Below are positions 55,680-63,510 of a stretch of 64,000 nucleotides of DNA, piece by piece. The notes under the pieces are model-generated. The model did not search any database, was not told where the DNA came from, and saw nothing but the letters and a program-made list of their open reading frames with translations. The DNA lies in contig NZ_CP031055.1 of assembly GCF_003345295.1 (NCBI RefSeq), positions 2,666,001 through 2,730,000 of the forward strand, read 5' to 3'. Source of the DNA: Vibrio splendidus (GTDB lineage: Bacteria; Pseudomonadota; Gammaproteobacteria; Enterobacterales; Vibrionaceae). Both the position numbers and the translations under genes were made by a program. Each line of letters starts with the position of its first letter. Position 1 is the first letter of the stretch.

Positions 55680-56651
55680 ATGGATTGGAAAAACACATTT
55701 CAGCCGCTCGCTCATACGCAAAATGAATCGCTTCCAGAACTGATGATCACACACGTGTCAGACTGGAGCGCAATCACCATGATAGGCGATGACAAAAAGT
55801 CGTACCTACAAGGTCAAGTAACGTGCGATGTCGTCACTCTTCCTAATGATGAATCTACATTGGGCGCGCATTGTGATGCGAAAGGAAAGGTTTGGAGTAT
55901 CTTTCGTTTGTTCCACCACAATGGCGGCTACGCACTTATGCAGCCTAAATCGGCAATTGAAGTCGAGTTAGTTGAAATCAAGAAATACGCCGTGTTCTCT
56001 AAAATTGATATCGAGCAGACGTCTGACGTTGTTATCGGAATCATGGGGACTTCAGCGAACCAATACGTTGATTCGATTGCAGAGGGTCAAGGTAAAGTGC
56101 GTACTATCTCTGGTGGTACAGCCGTTCAAGTCTCAGACAACCGTTGGGCTCTACTTGTTACTCAAGAAGCAGCAGAAGCCTTGGTATCAAGCAGCTCAGC
56201 TGAAAAAGTATCAGAAGCGCTTTGGCAGTATCATGAAATTCTTGATGCTCAGCCGAACCTATCGAAAGCAGAGCAAAACGAGCACATTCCTCAAGCACTT
56301 AACCTGCAAGCGATTGGCGGTATCAGCTTTTCAAAAGGCTGCTATACAGGTCAAGAAACGGTTGCTCGTGCCAAGTACCGTGGCATGAACAAGCGTGAGA
56401 TGCGCATTGTTTCTGGAACAACTTCAGATGTACTGTCTCTAGAGAATACGATTGAACTTGAACGTAGCGTGGGTGAGAACTGGCGTGGTGCAGGCCGACT
56501 ATTAAATGTCTATCAATTTGCTAATAACCAAGCGATTGGTTTGATGGTACTGCCAAACAACCTTGATGACGATGTTCAACTTCGACTGACCGCGCAGCCT
56601 GATCAAACATGGAATATCCTGCCACTGCCTTACAGCCTTGACGACGAGTAA
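55680..56651 (+). CDS. ygfZ: tRNA-modifying protein YgfZ
   Basis: Folate-binding protein related to GcvT, needed for Fe-S enzymes such as MiaB. 323 residues from MDWKNTFQPL, with the family motif KGCYTGQE, including the conserved Cys, and the T-protein fold. AGGAAAG precedes ATG at 55680; the frame extends back to 55488 over the sdhE start but without similarity. Confidence 0.94.
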   Translation: MDWKNTFQPLAHTQNESLPELMITHVSDWSAITMIGDDKKSYLQGQVTCDVVTLPNDESTLGAHCDAKGKVWSIFRLFHHNGGYALMQPKSAIEVELVEIKKYAVFSKIDIEQTSDVVIGIMGTSANQYVDSIAEGQGKVRTISGGTAVQVSDNRWALLVTQEAAEALVSSSSAEKVSEALWQYHEILDAQPNLSKAEQNEHIPQALNLQAIGGISFSKGCYTGQETVARAKYRGMNKREMRIVSGTTSDVLSLENTIELERSVGENWRGAGRLLNVYQFANNQAIGLMVLPNNLDDDVQLRLTAQPDQTWNILPLPYSLDDE

Positions 56652-56655
56652 CCAC

Positions 56656-57117
56656 GTGGAAACACTGATTACACAATGGCTGGATCAACAGCAGGTGAAC
56701 TATCGCCTGCTGATGCAAAGTAAACCAACCACCAGCATCGAAGAAACAGCTCAAGAGCGAGGCATCGACGCCTCTCAAATGGTGAAGTGTATCCTGCTCA
56801 AGGACATGGGCAACCAATATGCGTTGGCCTGTACTGCAGGTGATCGCTCTGTCGACCCCAAGAAAGTACGCTCGGTACTGAATTGCCGCCGAATGACCTG
56901 TGTATCAGTCGCTGATGTTGAAACGATCACAGGCTTTAAGGCTGGGTGTGTTGGCCCTCTTGCTCTAAAAAGATACATGCCGATCATTTTTGATCCTTCA
57001 ATTCAAAAAAACTCGACGGTTACTATTAGCTCGGGTGATCGAATGGCTGGTGTTGCGCTGGATCCCAATGATCTTATGGCCCTTTGCGCACCAATCGTTG
57101 CTGACATCAGTCGATGA
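56656..57117 (+). CDS. YbaK/EbsC-family aminoacyl-tRNA deacylase
   Basis: Small trans-editing domain protein of the YbaK/ProX superfamily that hydrolyses mischarged tRNA (commonly Cys- or Ala-tRNA-Pro). About 153 residues; conserved features are MVKCILLKD with the catalytic Lys, and the VGPLALKRYMPIIFD region. The start is probably GTG at 56656, five bases after the ygfZ stop; a TTG at 56638 overlapping ygfZ is an alternative. Substrate not known. Confidence 0.85.
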   Translation: METLITQWLDQQQVNYRLLMQSKPTTSIEETAQERGIDASQMVKCILLKDMGNQYALACTAGDRSVDPKKVRSVLNCRRMTCVSVADVETITGFKAGCVGPLALKRYMPIIFDPSIQKNSTVTISSGDRMAGVALDPNDLMALCAPIVADISR

Positions 57118-57269
57118 CCTTTTCGATCGAGTCATCGTTCGCAAACTTAAGTACAACTTTTCATTGAATACATTTTTAGTGTGAAGTTCGTCATAAGAAG
57201 AACACACCAGTAATAAATAGTTACTCAAAATAAAAGCATAAGTAGTCACAAAGGCAAATTTACGTTATT

Positions 57270-57391
57270 GTGAATTTACTGACTCGCTTTTAAGCAAATC
57301 AGTACAAGTGAATCCACTGAGTAACATCAGTATCCACTTTTGTGTAATGCATCTGTGACTATTCGCCCGTTTTAGACGGGCTTTTTTTTGT
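57270..57391 (+). ncRNA. Candidate small RNA or long operon 3' end
   Basis: A hairpin with arms AAGTG-ACTG/CAGT-CACTT (57306-57339) is followed by a strong T8 terminator. The terminator is 250 bases beyond the last gene on this strand, which leaves room for an independent transcript. No convincing promoter was located, so this may be only a long 3' untranslated region. Confidence 0.3.
57364..57389 (+). terminator. Strong terminator
   Basis: GCCCGT, loop TTTAG, ACGGGC followed by eight T. Confidence 0.93.
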
Positions 57392-57434
57392 CAAAAATTT
57401 ACAATTTGATTACACAAACAAAAAAATCCCGCCT

Positions 57435-57640
57435 ATTCTTATACTTGTAACATTATCACTGCTTAATACCGGACAGGAAAGTTCACAGCAGTTCACTACT
57501 CAGTATTATTTTGGGGAGGAGCTCACGTAAAAATAGATATTTACTGAAGAAAGTGCTTAGAACAGCACAAATATCTAATTCACGTCAACTCTACTGCATA
57601 TTACTCCATGCTTATCACAATTATTATCTCGGAGTTTTTC
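57435..57640 (+). other. Structured intergenic element ahead of the 68-aa gene
   Basis: Contains GGA-type motifs at 57471, 57476, 57515 and 57518 (GGGGAGGAG resembles a ribosome site without a following start codon), a direct repeat GTTCAC-AGCA-GTTCAC, and a hairpin with arms AGATATTT/AAATATCT and GTGCT/AGCAC at 57535-57576. No reading frame is supported. Possible long leader, RNA gene or regulator target. Confidence 0.4.
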
Positions 57641-57646
57641 TATAAT
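57618..57646 (+). promoter_or_regulatory. Possible promoter of the 68-aa gene
   Basis: Perfect TATAAT preceded at 17 bases by a weak CAATTA. It would give a leader of about 25 bases carrying AAGGAT. Confidence 0.4.
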
Positions 57647-57678
57647 ATGCAGGCTAGGTAAATATAAGGATAATTAAA

Positions 57679-57885
57679 ATGAGACTGTTTAAGCGCTATA
57701 CACCGAGTATGATTGCTAAACATGTAAGTCGACTTTTCAAAGGACGAATCTACATTTACGGCGTAGGAAAATTTGAGTTTGATAACGGTAAACTCGTGCT
57801 GCCAGACCGAGCAGAAAGGCGTCATTTTCAAACGGTAAAAGAAATAAATAGTGAAATCATGAAACTGCGCTGCGCATACGCATGA
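57679..57885 (+). CDS. Small basic protein, conserved-hypothetical type
   Basis: 68 residues, strongly basic at the N terminus (MRLFKRYTPSMIAKHVSRLFKGR), then IYIYGVGKFEFDNGKLVLPDR and a charged C-terminal helix. No transmembrane helix or known motif. It has a good ribosome site (AAGGATAATT before the ATG) and its own terminator, and the sequence looks like short proteins found in other vibrios. Function unknown; the basic character would suit binding to nucleic acid or membrane, which is only a guess. Confidence 0.75.
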   Translation: MRLFKRYTPSMIAKHVSRLFKGRIYIYGVGKFEFDNGKLVLPDRAERRHFQTVKEINSEIMKLRCAYA

Positions 57886-57910
57886 CCTGATTATCTACAG
57901 AATTAAAAAC

Positions 57911-57943
57911 AAAAAGGGTTGGCATAATGCCAACCCTTTTTTC
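57911..57943. terminator. Bidirectional terminator after the 68-aa gene
   Basis: AAAAAGGGTTGGCAT, loop, ATGCCAACCCTTTTTT; it can also stop transcripts from ubiI on the other strand. Confidence 0.93.
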
Positions 57944-58040
57944 GTGTTCAGATTGAGTCAATGGCAATCAGCTCCAGCAGCTGACCATCAACAACGGCTC
58001 ACCCGTGCGCGACTATTGATTTACGATTGTTGATTCACGA

Positions 58041-59264
58041 TTATTGGTGCGTAACTGGACGCTTGGCTAGATCAGGAAGATTGCCTGACAAACCCAGTGC
58101 TCGCTTCATGATCTCATCTTTCGCACCCGGTAATTGGCCCGCGAGCTTCATACCGATACCACGAATTAGCTTCTTGGCTGGGTTATCGCCTTCAAACAGA
58201 TCTTTAAAGCCCTGCATTGAAGCAATCATCTTCGCCGCCTCAGCTTTTCTCCAGCGTTCATAGCCACGAAGGTTACGTTTAGTACCAATGTCTTCGCCAG
58301 CAGCCCATAGCGTTAACAGCTCTTGCGCTAAGCTTGCAGCATCTAATAGCCCTAAGTTGACCCCTTGCCCCGCTAACGGGTGAATCGTATGAGCTGCATC
58401 ACCAACCAAAGCGACACGCTCTACAGCAAAGTCACGTGCGTAGCGCATACGTAATGGGAAGGCAAAACGCTCACCAACCACTTCACATAAACCAAGTTTT
58501 GAGTCGAACTCAGCCGTCAGTTGCTTATTAAAATTAGCATCCGACATGGATACAAGCTTCTCAGCACGATTAGGCTCCGTAGACCAAACTATCGAACTCA
58601 TGTGGCTTGGCTGCATTGGTAGGAATGCCAATGGCCCTTGTGGTGTGAATATCTGACGAGCAACGCTGTGATGCGGCTCTGTGGTCTTAATATTCGCGAC
58701 AATCGCGCTGTGTCCGTAATCCCAATGTGTTAATGGGATATCTTGTTGTTTGCGAACCCAAGAGTTTGCGCCGTCCGCTCCAACAACCAACTTAGCGGTC
58801 AGTGCTTGGCCATTATCTAGCGTTAGCCATGCTTCGCTTTCACCAATCGCCATCGTTTTGCACGTCGCGGGCATGTACAGGCTGACATTATCTTGCTTCT
58901 TCACCTGTTCAAGCAGTGCGAGTTGAATCACACGGTTTTCAACAATATGACCGAGATTCGGCTGAGCCAAACGTGTCGAGTCAAACTCAATACGAGCAAA
59001 GCTATCTTGTTCCCACACCTCCATCGCTTGGTAAGGTGCCGCACGTCTTTGTTCAATGCCTTGCCATGCGCCTAAGTTACGAAGAATCACTTCACTAGAG
59101 CGGCTCAATGCCGACACACGCACATCAGGCAATTCGCTAAGCCCTTCACTGGGTGCCCTGCCTTCAATGACGGCAATTCTTAGGTCACTGTCTTTCAACG
59201 CAGCAGCAAGCGCTAGGCCAACCATGCCTCCACCAACAATCGCGATATCAACACTTTGCATCAT
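58041..59264 (-). CDS. ubiI: FAD-dependent ubiquinone hydroxylase UbiI
   Basis: Flavin monooxygenase of ubiquinone biosynthesis (C5 hydroxylation in E. coli UbiI/VisC). 407 residues with FAD motif GGGMVGLALAAAL, VVGADGANSWVR and ALVGDAAHTIHPLAGQGVNLG. Start is one of two adjacent ATG codons after AAGGTAG. Follows ubiH by 12 bases, matching the E. coli ubiH-ubiI pair; assignment to UbiI rather than UbiF comes from that context. Confidence 0.9.
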   Translation of the reverse strand: MMQSVDIAIVGGGMVGLALAAALKDSDLRIAVIEGRAPSEGLSELPDVRVSALSRSSEVILRNLGAWQGIEQRRAAPYQAMEVWEQDSFARIEFDSTRLAQPNLGHIVENRVIQLALLEQVKKQDNVSLYMPATCKTMAIGESEAWLTLDNGQALTAKLVVGADGANSWVRKQQDIPLTHWDYGHSAIVANIKTTEPHHSVARQIFTPQGPLAFLPMQPSHMSSIVWSTEPNRAEKLVSMSDANFNKQLTAEFDSKLGLCEVVGERFAFPLRMRYARDFAVERVALVGDAAHTIHPLAGQGVNLGLLDAASLAQELLTLWAAGEDIGTKRNLRGYERWRKAEAAKMIASMQGFKDLFEGDNPAKKLIRGIGMKLAGQLPGAKDEIMKRALGLSGNLPDLAKRPVTHQ

Positions 59265-59276
59265 TATTTTTCTACC

Positions 59277-60455
59277 TTATCTTTCTACTAGGCCAAGCGT
59301 ATGACGCAAAAGTGGACCTTTAAGTGGTGGAAGGTTATCAATTACGGCTAACCCAAGATTACGCCCAATGCGAGCAGTCAAAAAATCGTTTGAGAATAAA
59401 TGGACTAGGCTTGATGTCAGCGTAATCGTCGTGTCTCTATCTTGTTCTCTACGCTTTCTAAAGTTAACAAGACCATTGTAACGCCCAACATCATCGAGTT
59501 GGGTACACAACTCTTCCGCCAAGGAAGCCACATCACGGATGCCAAGATTAAAACCTTGTCCTGCAATTGGGTGAAGCGTTTGAGCGGCATTACCAATAAT
59601 CGCAAATCGATGAGAGATATTTTGCTGACGATGACGAAGAATCAGTGGGTAACTGGCACGCTTGCCTACCTTCTCGAGTCGGCCAAGTCGCCAACCAAAG
59701 TCATTCTGCAACTGCTCAAGAAATTCATTGTCGTTTAGGGTCATCACTTTTTGCGCTTGCTCCGGTGACAAACACCAAACTAGCGACAAACGGTTGTCAC
59801 TCATCGGTAATAGAGCGACAGGCCCATGATGAGTAAAACGCTCAAATGCGCGACCTTGGTGAGGTTCGCTAGCCACGATATTGGCAATCACAGCAACTTG
59901 TTCAAAGTCATGCTCATTCAATGAGATATTGAGTTGCTGACAACAGGTTGAGATAGCACCGTCAGCTGCAACCAGTAACTTAGTCGTTATGGTTTGCCCA
60001 CTTGTCAGCTCAATCGTCGTTAGCGAGTCTTCACGTTCGACTTGACTGACAGACTCAGGGCAAAGCATCGTAATTGCAGCTTCGGACTCAAGCTTCTGCT
60101 GATAGATTCGCCCCACATCCGCCAACTCCACCACATAGCCAAGCGCATCAACAGCAAGCTCTTCACTGTAGATGTCCGTCATTCCGGCATGCCCTCTATC
60201 CGAAACATGGATATCTTTAATTGGGGTCGCTACCGGAGCGATAGATTGCCACAAATGCAAAGAATCGAGGATCTGCACCGTACCATAAGACAAAGCGATC
60301 GAACGAGAATCAAAACCAGGGTGAGCTTGATGATCAACCTGATAAGGCTCTACTACTGCAATAGACAGTGAACCTTGACTGAGGTGATTCAGAGCAAGGG
60401 CTAAGGTCGCCCCTGCCATTGCGCCACCAGCAATTACAACATCATACTGAGCCAT
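59277..60455 (-). CDS. ubiH: 2-octaprenyl-6-methoxyphenol hydroxylase UbiH
   Basis: FAD monooxygenase of ubiquinone biosynthesis (C1 hydroxylation). 392 residues with GGAMAGATLALAL, VAADGAIS, and AIIGNAAQTLHPIAGQGFNLG; the Gly-Asn in place of Gly-Asp is also found in E. coli UbiH. Lies 24 bases after ygfB. In E. coli pepP lies between these two; here it is absent. Confidence 0.94.
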   Translation of the reverse strand: MAQYDVVIAGGAMAGATLALALNHLSQGSLSIAVVEPYQVDHQAHPGFDSRSIALSYGTVQILDSLHLWQSIAPVATPIKDIHVSDRGHAGMTDIYSEELAVDALGYVVELADVGRIYQQKLESEAAITMLCPESVSQVEREDSLTTIELTSGQTITTKLLVAADGAISTCCQQLNISLNEHDFEQVAVIANIVASEPHQGRAFERFTHHGPVALLPMSDNRLSLVWCLSPEQAQKVMTLNDNEFLEQLQNDFGWRLGRLEKVGKRASYPLILRHRQQNISHRFAIIGNAAQTLHPIAGQGFNLGIRDVASLAEELCTQLDDVGRYNGLVNFRKRREQDRDTTITLTSSLVHLFSNDFLTARIGRNLGLAVIDNLPPLKGPLLRHTLGLVER

Positions 60456-60479
60456 TATAACCTCAAACCGACAAGCGGA

Positions 60480-61055
60480 TTAATGAATGGTTGGAGCCGC
60501 ATCTTCAGATGGGCGAGCACCGAATTCAGCATGAATCGTTAGTGCACACGCTTTTACGTGTTCAATAACGTGCTCTAGAAGCTGCGCTTGCTCTTCCATA
60601 TCATCTTCTTCATCGATACCCAGCTTTGCCATCTCTTCAAGATCAGCCAAAGCTTCTTTGGTACTGTCAGACGCTTTATTCAATTGAGCGCCAACCAAGC
60701 CTAAACCAGAAATAAAGTGGTTAATCCAATCAGACACACCGTCCGCAAGATCAAACAGGCTTGCGCTTGCGTCTTCGTCCGGCAACAACATAGACAGCTC
60801 CATGCCTGAACCTGTGATTTCGCTGGTCGTTACTTTTAGCGTTGCTTCCGCAAGCGTTAATGCGCGATCTGGCCAGCCCATACCTTCATTGGTGTAATCA
60901 AAGATCAGTGGTTGCCAGCTTTTATCTGCCAGGTTTAAGCCTCCGCTCAACATACCCGTTAATAAACCATGCATCTCAGCAGGGTTTACGGCTAGGCTTG
61001 CCGATTGAAGTTCAGTCGCAACCGTTAGGTAGTCAGGTAAAGTAGTTTCGCTCAT
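60480..61055 (-). CDS. ygfB: UPF0149 family protein YgfB
   Basis: 191-residue acidic protein of the YecA/YgfB family, with the pattern AEMHGLLTGMLSGG near the N terminus and WINHFISGLGL in the middle. The C-terminal SEC-C zinc motif of YecA is absent. Structural family known, biochemical role not established. First gene of the ygfB-ubiH-ubiI unit, divergent from zapA. Confidence 0.92.
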   Translation of the reverse strand: MSETTLPDYLTVATELQSASLAVNPAEMHGLLTGMLSGGLNLADKSWQPLIFDYTNEGMGWPDRALTLAEATLKVTTSEITGSGMELSMLLPDEDASASLFDLADGVSDWINHFISGLGLVGAQLNKASDSTKEALADLEEMAKLGIDEEDDMEEQAQLLEHVIEHVKACALTIHAEFGARPSEDAAPTIH

Positions 61056-61291
61056 CAGATAGCTCGCTCAGTTATTCTTTATATCGATAGTATAATCGTA
61101 CCACTTCACCCCAATTCTGATAAGCATCGATCCTGAGCAATTGAAGGATGACTGACTACCAATTGTTCAATTTGCTGAATTACTGTGTGCTCAAGCTCTC
61201 ATTTACAAACAGTCACTCTGAAAAGCTTGAATCTTAATAGCGGTTTACCTATAGTTTCTCCCTCAGAGGAGATTGCTTCCTCATCGGTACT

Positions 61292-61319
61292 TGCACTTTT
61301 TCTTTGTAAAAATATGATA
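61292..61319 (+). promoter_or_regulatory. Promoter of zapA
   Basis: TTGCAC, 16 bases, TATGAT, about 40 bases before zapA. The rest of the 307-base ygfB-zapA divergent region shows no gene. Confidence 0.6.
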
Positions 61320-61362
61320 AAGGGCAACAGCCTTAAATAGTGCGTTAAAGAGTTCATCCATC

Positions 61363-61671
61363 ATGAGTAATCAAGCGGTAGACGTTGAAATATTAGGAAA
61401 ACTGACTCGAGTGAATTGTCCCCCAGGGCAAGAAGAGTCATTGATTGCAGCGGCGGCCGATCTTGATAATCGATTGAAAGAGATGGCTGAACGTACTAAG
61501 GTAACCAATGAAGTGAAGCTGCTAACGATCGCAGCTCTGAACATTTGCTATGAATTACAAACGAAGAAGTTTGAAGCAAATGATGAACAAAACGCACTGA
61601 CCGAGCGAATGGAACAGCTCACGACATCACTTTCAGATGTCCTCAGTAAAGTTAAGCACGGACAGCAATAG
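61363..61671 (+). CDS. zapA: Cell division protein ZapA
   Basis: Promotes FtsZ polymer bundling at the division ring. 102 residues: N-terminal globular part (VDVEILGKLTRVNCP), then a long C-terminal coiled coil. Upstream of 6S RNA, the conserved zapA-ssrS-fau order of gammaproteobacteria. Confidence 0.95.
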   Translation: MSNQAVDVEILGKLTRVNCPPGQEESLIAAAADLDNRLKEMAERTKVTNEVKLLTIAALNICYELQTKKFEANDEQNALTERMEQLTTSLSDVLSKVKHGQQ

Positions 61672-61682
61672 CGTACACAAAA

Positions 61683-61866
61683 TTTACCCTGGAGTGTTTG
61701 TCAGAGGATTCACGTCCCCGAGCCGATAAGCAATCCCTAAGGGTTAGTACTTGAGTGCTATTGAGCATGCTCGGTCCGCCGAGAAGCCTACGGTAATCAT
61801 TGCTGATCCGCCTTGAACTCGCTGGTTCAAGGGCCATCTATTCTCAACGGCACTTTGGGGTATCCC
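61683..61866 (+). ncRNA. ssrS: 6S RNA
   Basis: Regulatory RNA that mimics an open promoter and traps sigma-70 RNA polymerase in stationary phase. Recognised by conserved blocks GTCCCCGAGCCGATAAGC, GAGCATGCTCGGTCCG, GAGAAGCC and CCTTGAACTCGCTGGTTCAAGGG, and by the closing stem ACCCTGGAGTG with CACTTTGGGGT (G-U pairs). About 184 bases; ends are approximate to a few bases. Located between zapA and fau as expected. Confidence 0.95.
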
Positions 61867-61871
61867 TTCTT

Positions 61872-62471
61872 ATGAAGACGCTCACACGCAGCGAATTTCG
61901 CAAACAGATCCGTATCAAACGCAATGCCTTATCTGGCGACCAACAAACTCAATCCGGTATAGACTTAGTTAAGCAGTGCTCTCAGCTTGATGAGATTCAG
62001 TCAGCTCAACATATCGCCCTCTATATTTCCATTGATGGCGAACTCGATACCCAGCCTTTAATTGAATGGTTATGGGCGCAAGGCAAGCAAACTTATTTAC
62101 CAGTATTACACCCCTTCTCTGCCGGACATCTGCTGTTTCTACATTACTCTCCAACCACACTCACTGTTTTGAATAAGTACGGCATTGTCGAACCTCAGCT
62201 CAATCAGATGCTGGTTAAACCTTGTCAGCAACTCGATCTCATTCTGACTCCCCTTGTAGGCTTTGACTCTCAAGGGCATCGCTTAGGCATGGGCGGCGGA
62301 TATTACGATCGTACCTTGGTTCGATGGTTTGAGACTGGTGAAGGCGCAACGCCAATTGGTTTAGCTCATGATTGCCAGCATGTCGATACACTGCCAATTG
62401 AAGAGTGGGACATTCCGTTACCTAAAATCGTGACTCCGAGTAAGACTTGGCAATGGGAAAACAGCCATTAA
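61872..62471 (+). CDS. fau: 5-formyltetrahydrofolate cyclo-ligase
   Basis: Converts 5-formyl-THF to 5,10-methenyl-THF (YgfA). 199 residues from MKTLTRSEFRKQIR, with the signature LGMGGGYYDRTL and a basic N-terminal region. ATG at 61872 is chosen because the upstream frame lies within 6S RNA; no strong ribosome site is seen, so it may be processed from the 6S transcript. Confidence 0.94.
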   Translation: MKTLTRSEFRKQIRIKRNALSGDQQTQSGIDLVKQCSQLDEIQSAQHIALYISIDGELDTQPLIEWLWAQGKQTYLPVLHPFSAGHLLFLHYSPTTLTVLNKYGIVEPQLNQMLVKPCQQLDLILTPLVGFDSQGHRLGMGGGYYDRTLVRWFETGEGATPIGLAHDCQHVDTLPIEEWDIPLPKIVTPSKTWQWENSH

Positions 62472-62476
62472 AGCGC

Positions 62477-62482
62477 TATAAT
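62477..62482 (+). promoter_or_regulatory. -10 element of rpiA
   Basis: Perfect TATAAT six bases after the fau stop, followed by a G+C-rich discriminator. No clear -35. Transcripts from here would carry the AACGTTAAC repeats. Confidence 0.5.
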
Positions 62483-62489
62483 CGCGCCG

Positions 62490-62559
62490 CAAACGTTAAC
62501 CTCGATATCCAAACGTTAACCCAATATCCAAACGTTAACTTCAATACGCGAACGATTAA
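62490..62559 (+). repeat. Four tandem CAAACGTTAAC-type repeats
   Basis: CAAACGTTAAC occurs at 62490, 62510 and 62529, with a variant CGAACGATTAA at 62549, i.e. periods of 20, 19 and 20 bases. They sit between the fau end and rpiA. Confidence 0.8.
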
Positions 62560-62592
62560 TTCAAAGCGCAAGACCTTATTCAGGAGAATGGC

Positions 62593-63249
62593 ATGACTCA
62601 AGATGAAATGAAAAAAGCAGCGGGCTGGGCAGCACTTCAATATGTTGAAGAAGGCAGCATTGTAGGTGTAGGTACTGGCTCTACAGTAAATCACTTCATC
62701 GACGCACTAGGCACAATGAAAGAAAAAATCAAAGGTGCGGTTTCAAGCTCTGTAGCCTCTACTGAAAAACTAGAAGCGCTAGAAATCAAAGTATTTGAGT
62801 GTAATGACGTATTCAAGTTAGACATCTATGTTGATGGCGCAGATGAGATCAACGGTTCACGCGACATGATCAAAGGCGGCGGTGCTGCTTTGACTCGTGA
62901 AAAAATCGTAGCGGCTATCTCTGATAAGTTTATTTGCATTGTTGACGGTACTAAAGCCGTTGATGTGTTGGGTAAATTCCCATTGCCTGTTGAAGTTATC
63001 CCGATGGCACGTTCATATGTTGCACGTGAACTAGTAAAGCTTGGTGGTGACCCAGTTTACCGCGAAGGTTGCACCACTGATAATGGCAACATGATCCTAG
63101 ATGTATACGGCATGGCGATCGAAAACCCGAAACAATTAGAAGATATCATCAACGGTATCGCTGGTGTGGTTACGGTTGGTCTATTTGCTCACCGTGGTGC
63201 TGATGTGGTTATCACAGGTACACCTGAAGGTGCAAAAATTGAAGAATAA
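62593..63249 (+). CDS. rpiA: Ribose-5-phosphate isomerase A
   Basis: Interconverts ribose 5-phosphate and ribulose 5-phosphate. 218 residues with GTGSTVNHFID, VDGADEI, MIKGGGAALTREKI and the catalytic region near the Glu/Asp set. CAGGAGAATGGC places a good site before the ATG. Usual order rpiA-serA on either side, although divergent in E. coli; here both are on the plus strand. Confidence 0.97.
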   Translation: MTQDEMKKAAGWAALQYVEEGSIVGVGTGSTVNHFIDALGTMKEKIKGAVSSSVASTEKLEALEIKVFECNDVFKLDIYVDGADEINGSRDMIKGGGAALTREKIVAAISDKFICIVDGTKAVDVLGKFPLPVEVIPMARSYVARELVKLGGDPVYREGCTTDNGNMILDVYGMAIENPKQLEDIINGIAGVVTVGLFAHRGADVVITGTPEGAKIEE

Positions 63250-63287
63250 ATAATAGAAGATTGAATTTTTCTGTTACTTCATTACAT

Positions 63288-63314
63288 ACGGTGCCCAAGG
63301 GCGCCGTTTTTTTT
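63288..63314 (+). terminator. Terminator of rpiA
   Basis: ACGGTGCC, loop CAAG, GGCGCCGT followed by eight T (one G-T pair). Confidence 0.92.
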
Positions 63315-63510
63315 GCTTTTCGCCCGTAAAATTATGTCTTATTCCGTAATTTTCTTACCCAAAACATTTTTTTTTTGTTACTTTATTGTTCAGAAGACGC
63401 ACAGGGAAAACGTTTGTCTCCTGACAAAATGGTGAATAAGTTCCTCTTTTAGCCGTTTTGTAGCACGTGCGCCGCATTTGCCCAACCTTTCCATTTTAAG
63501 GACGAGAACA

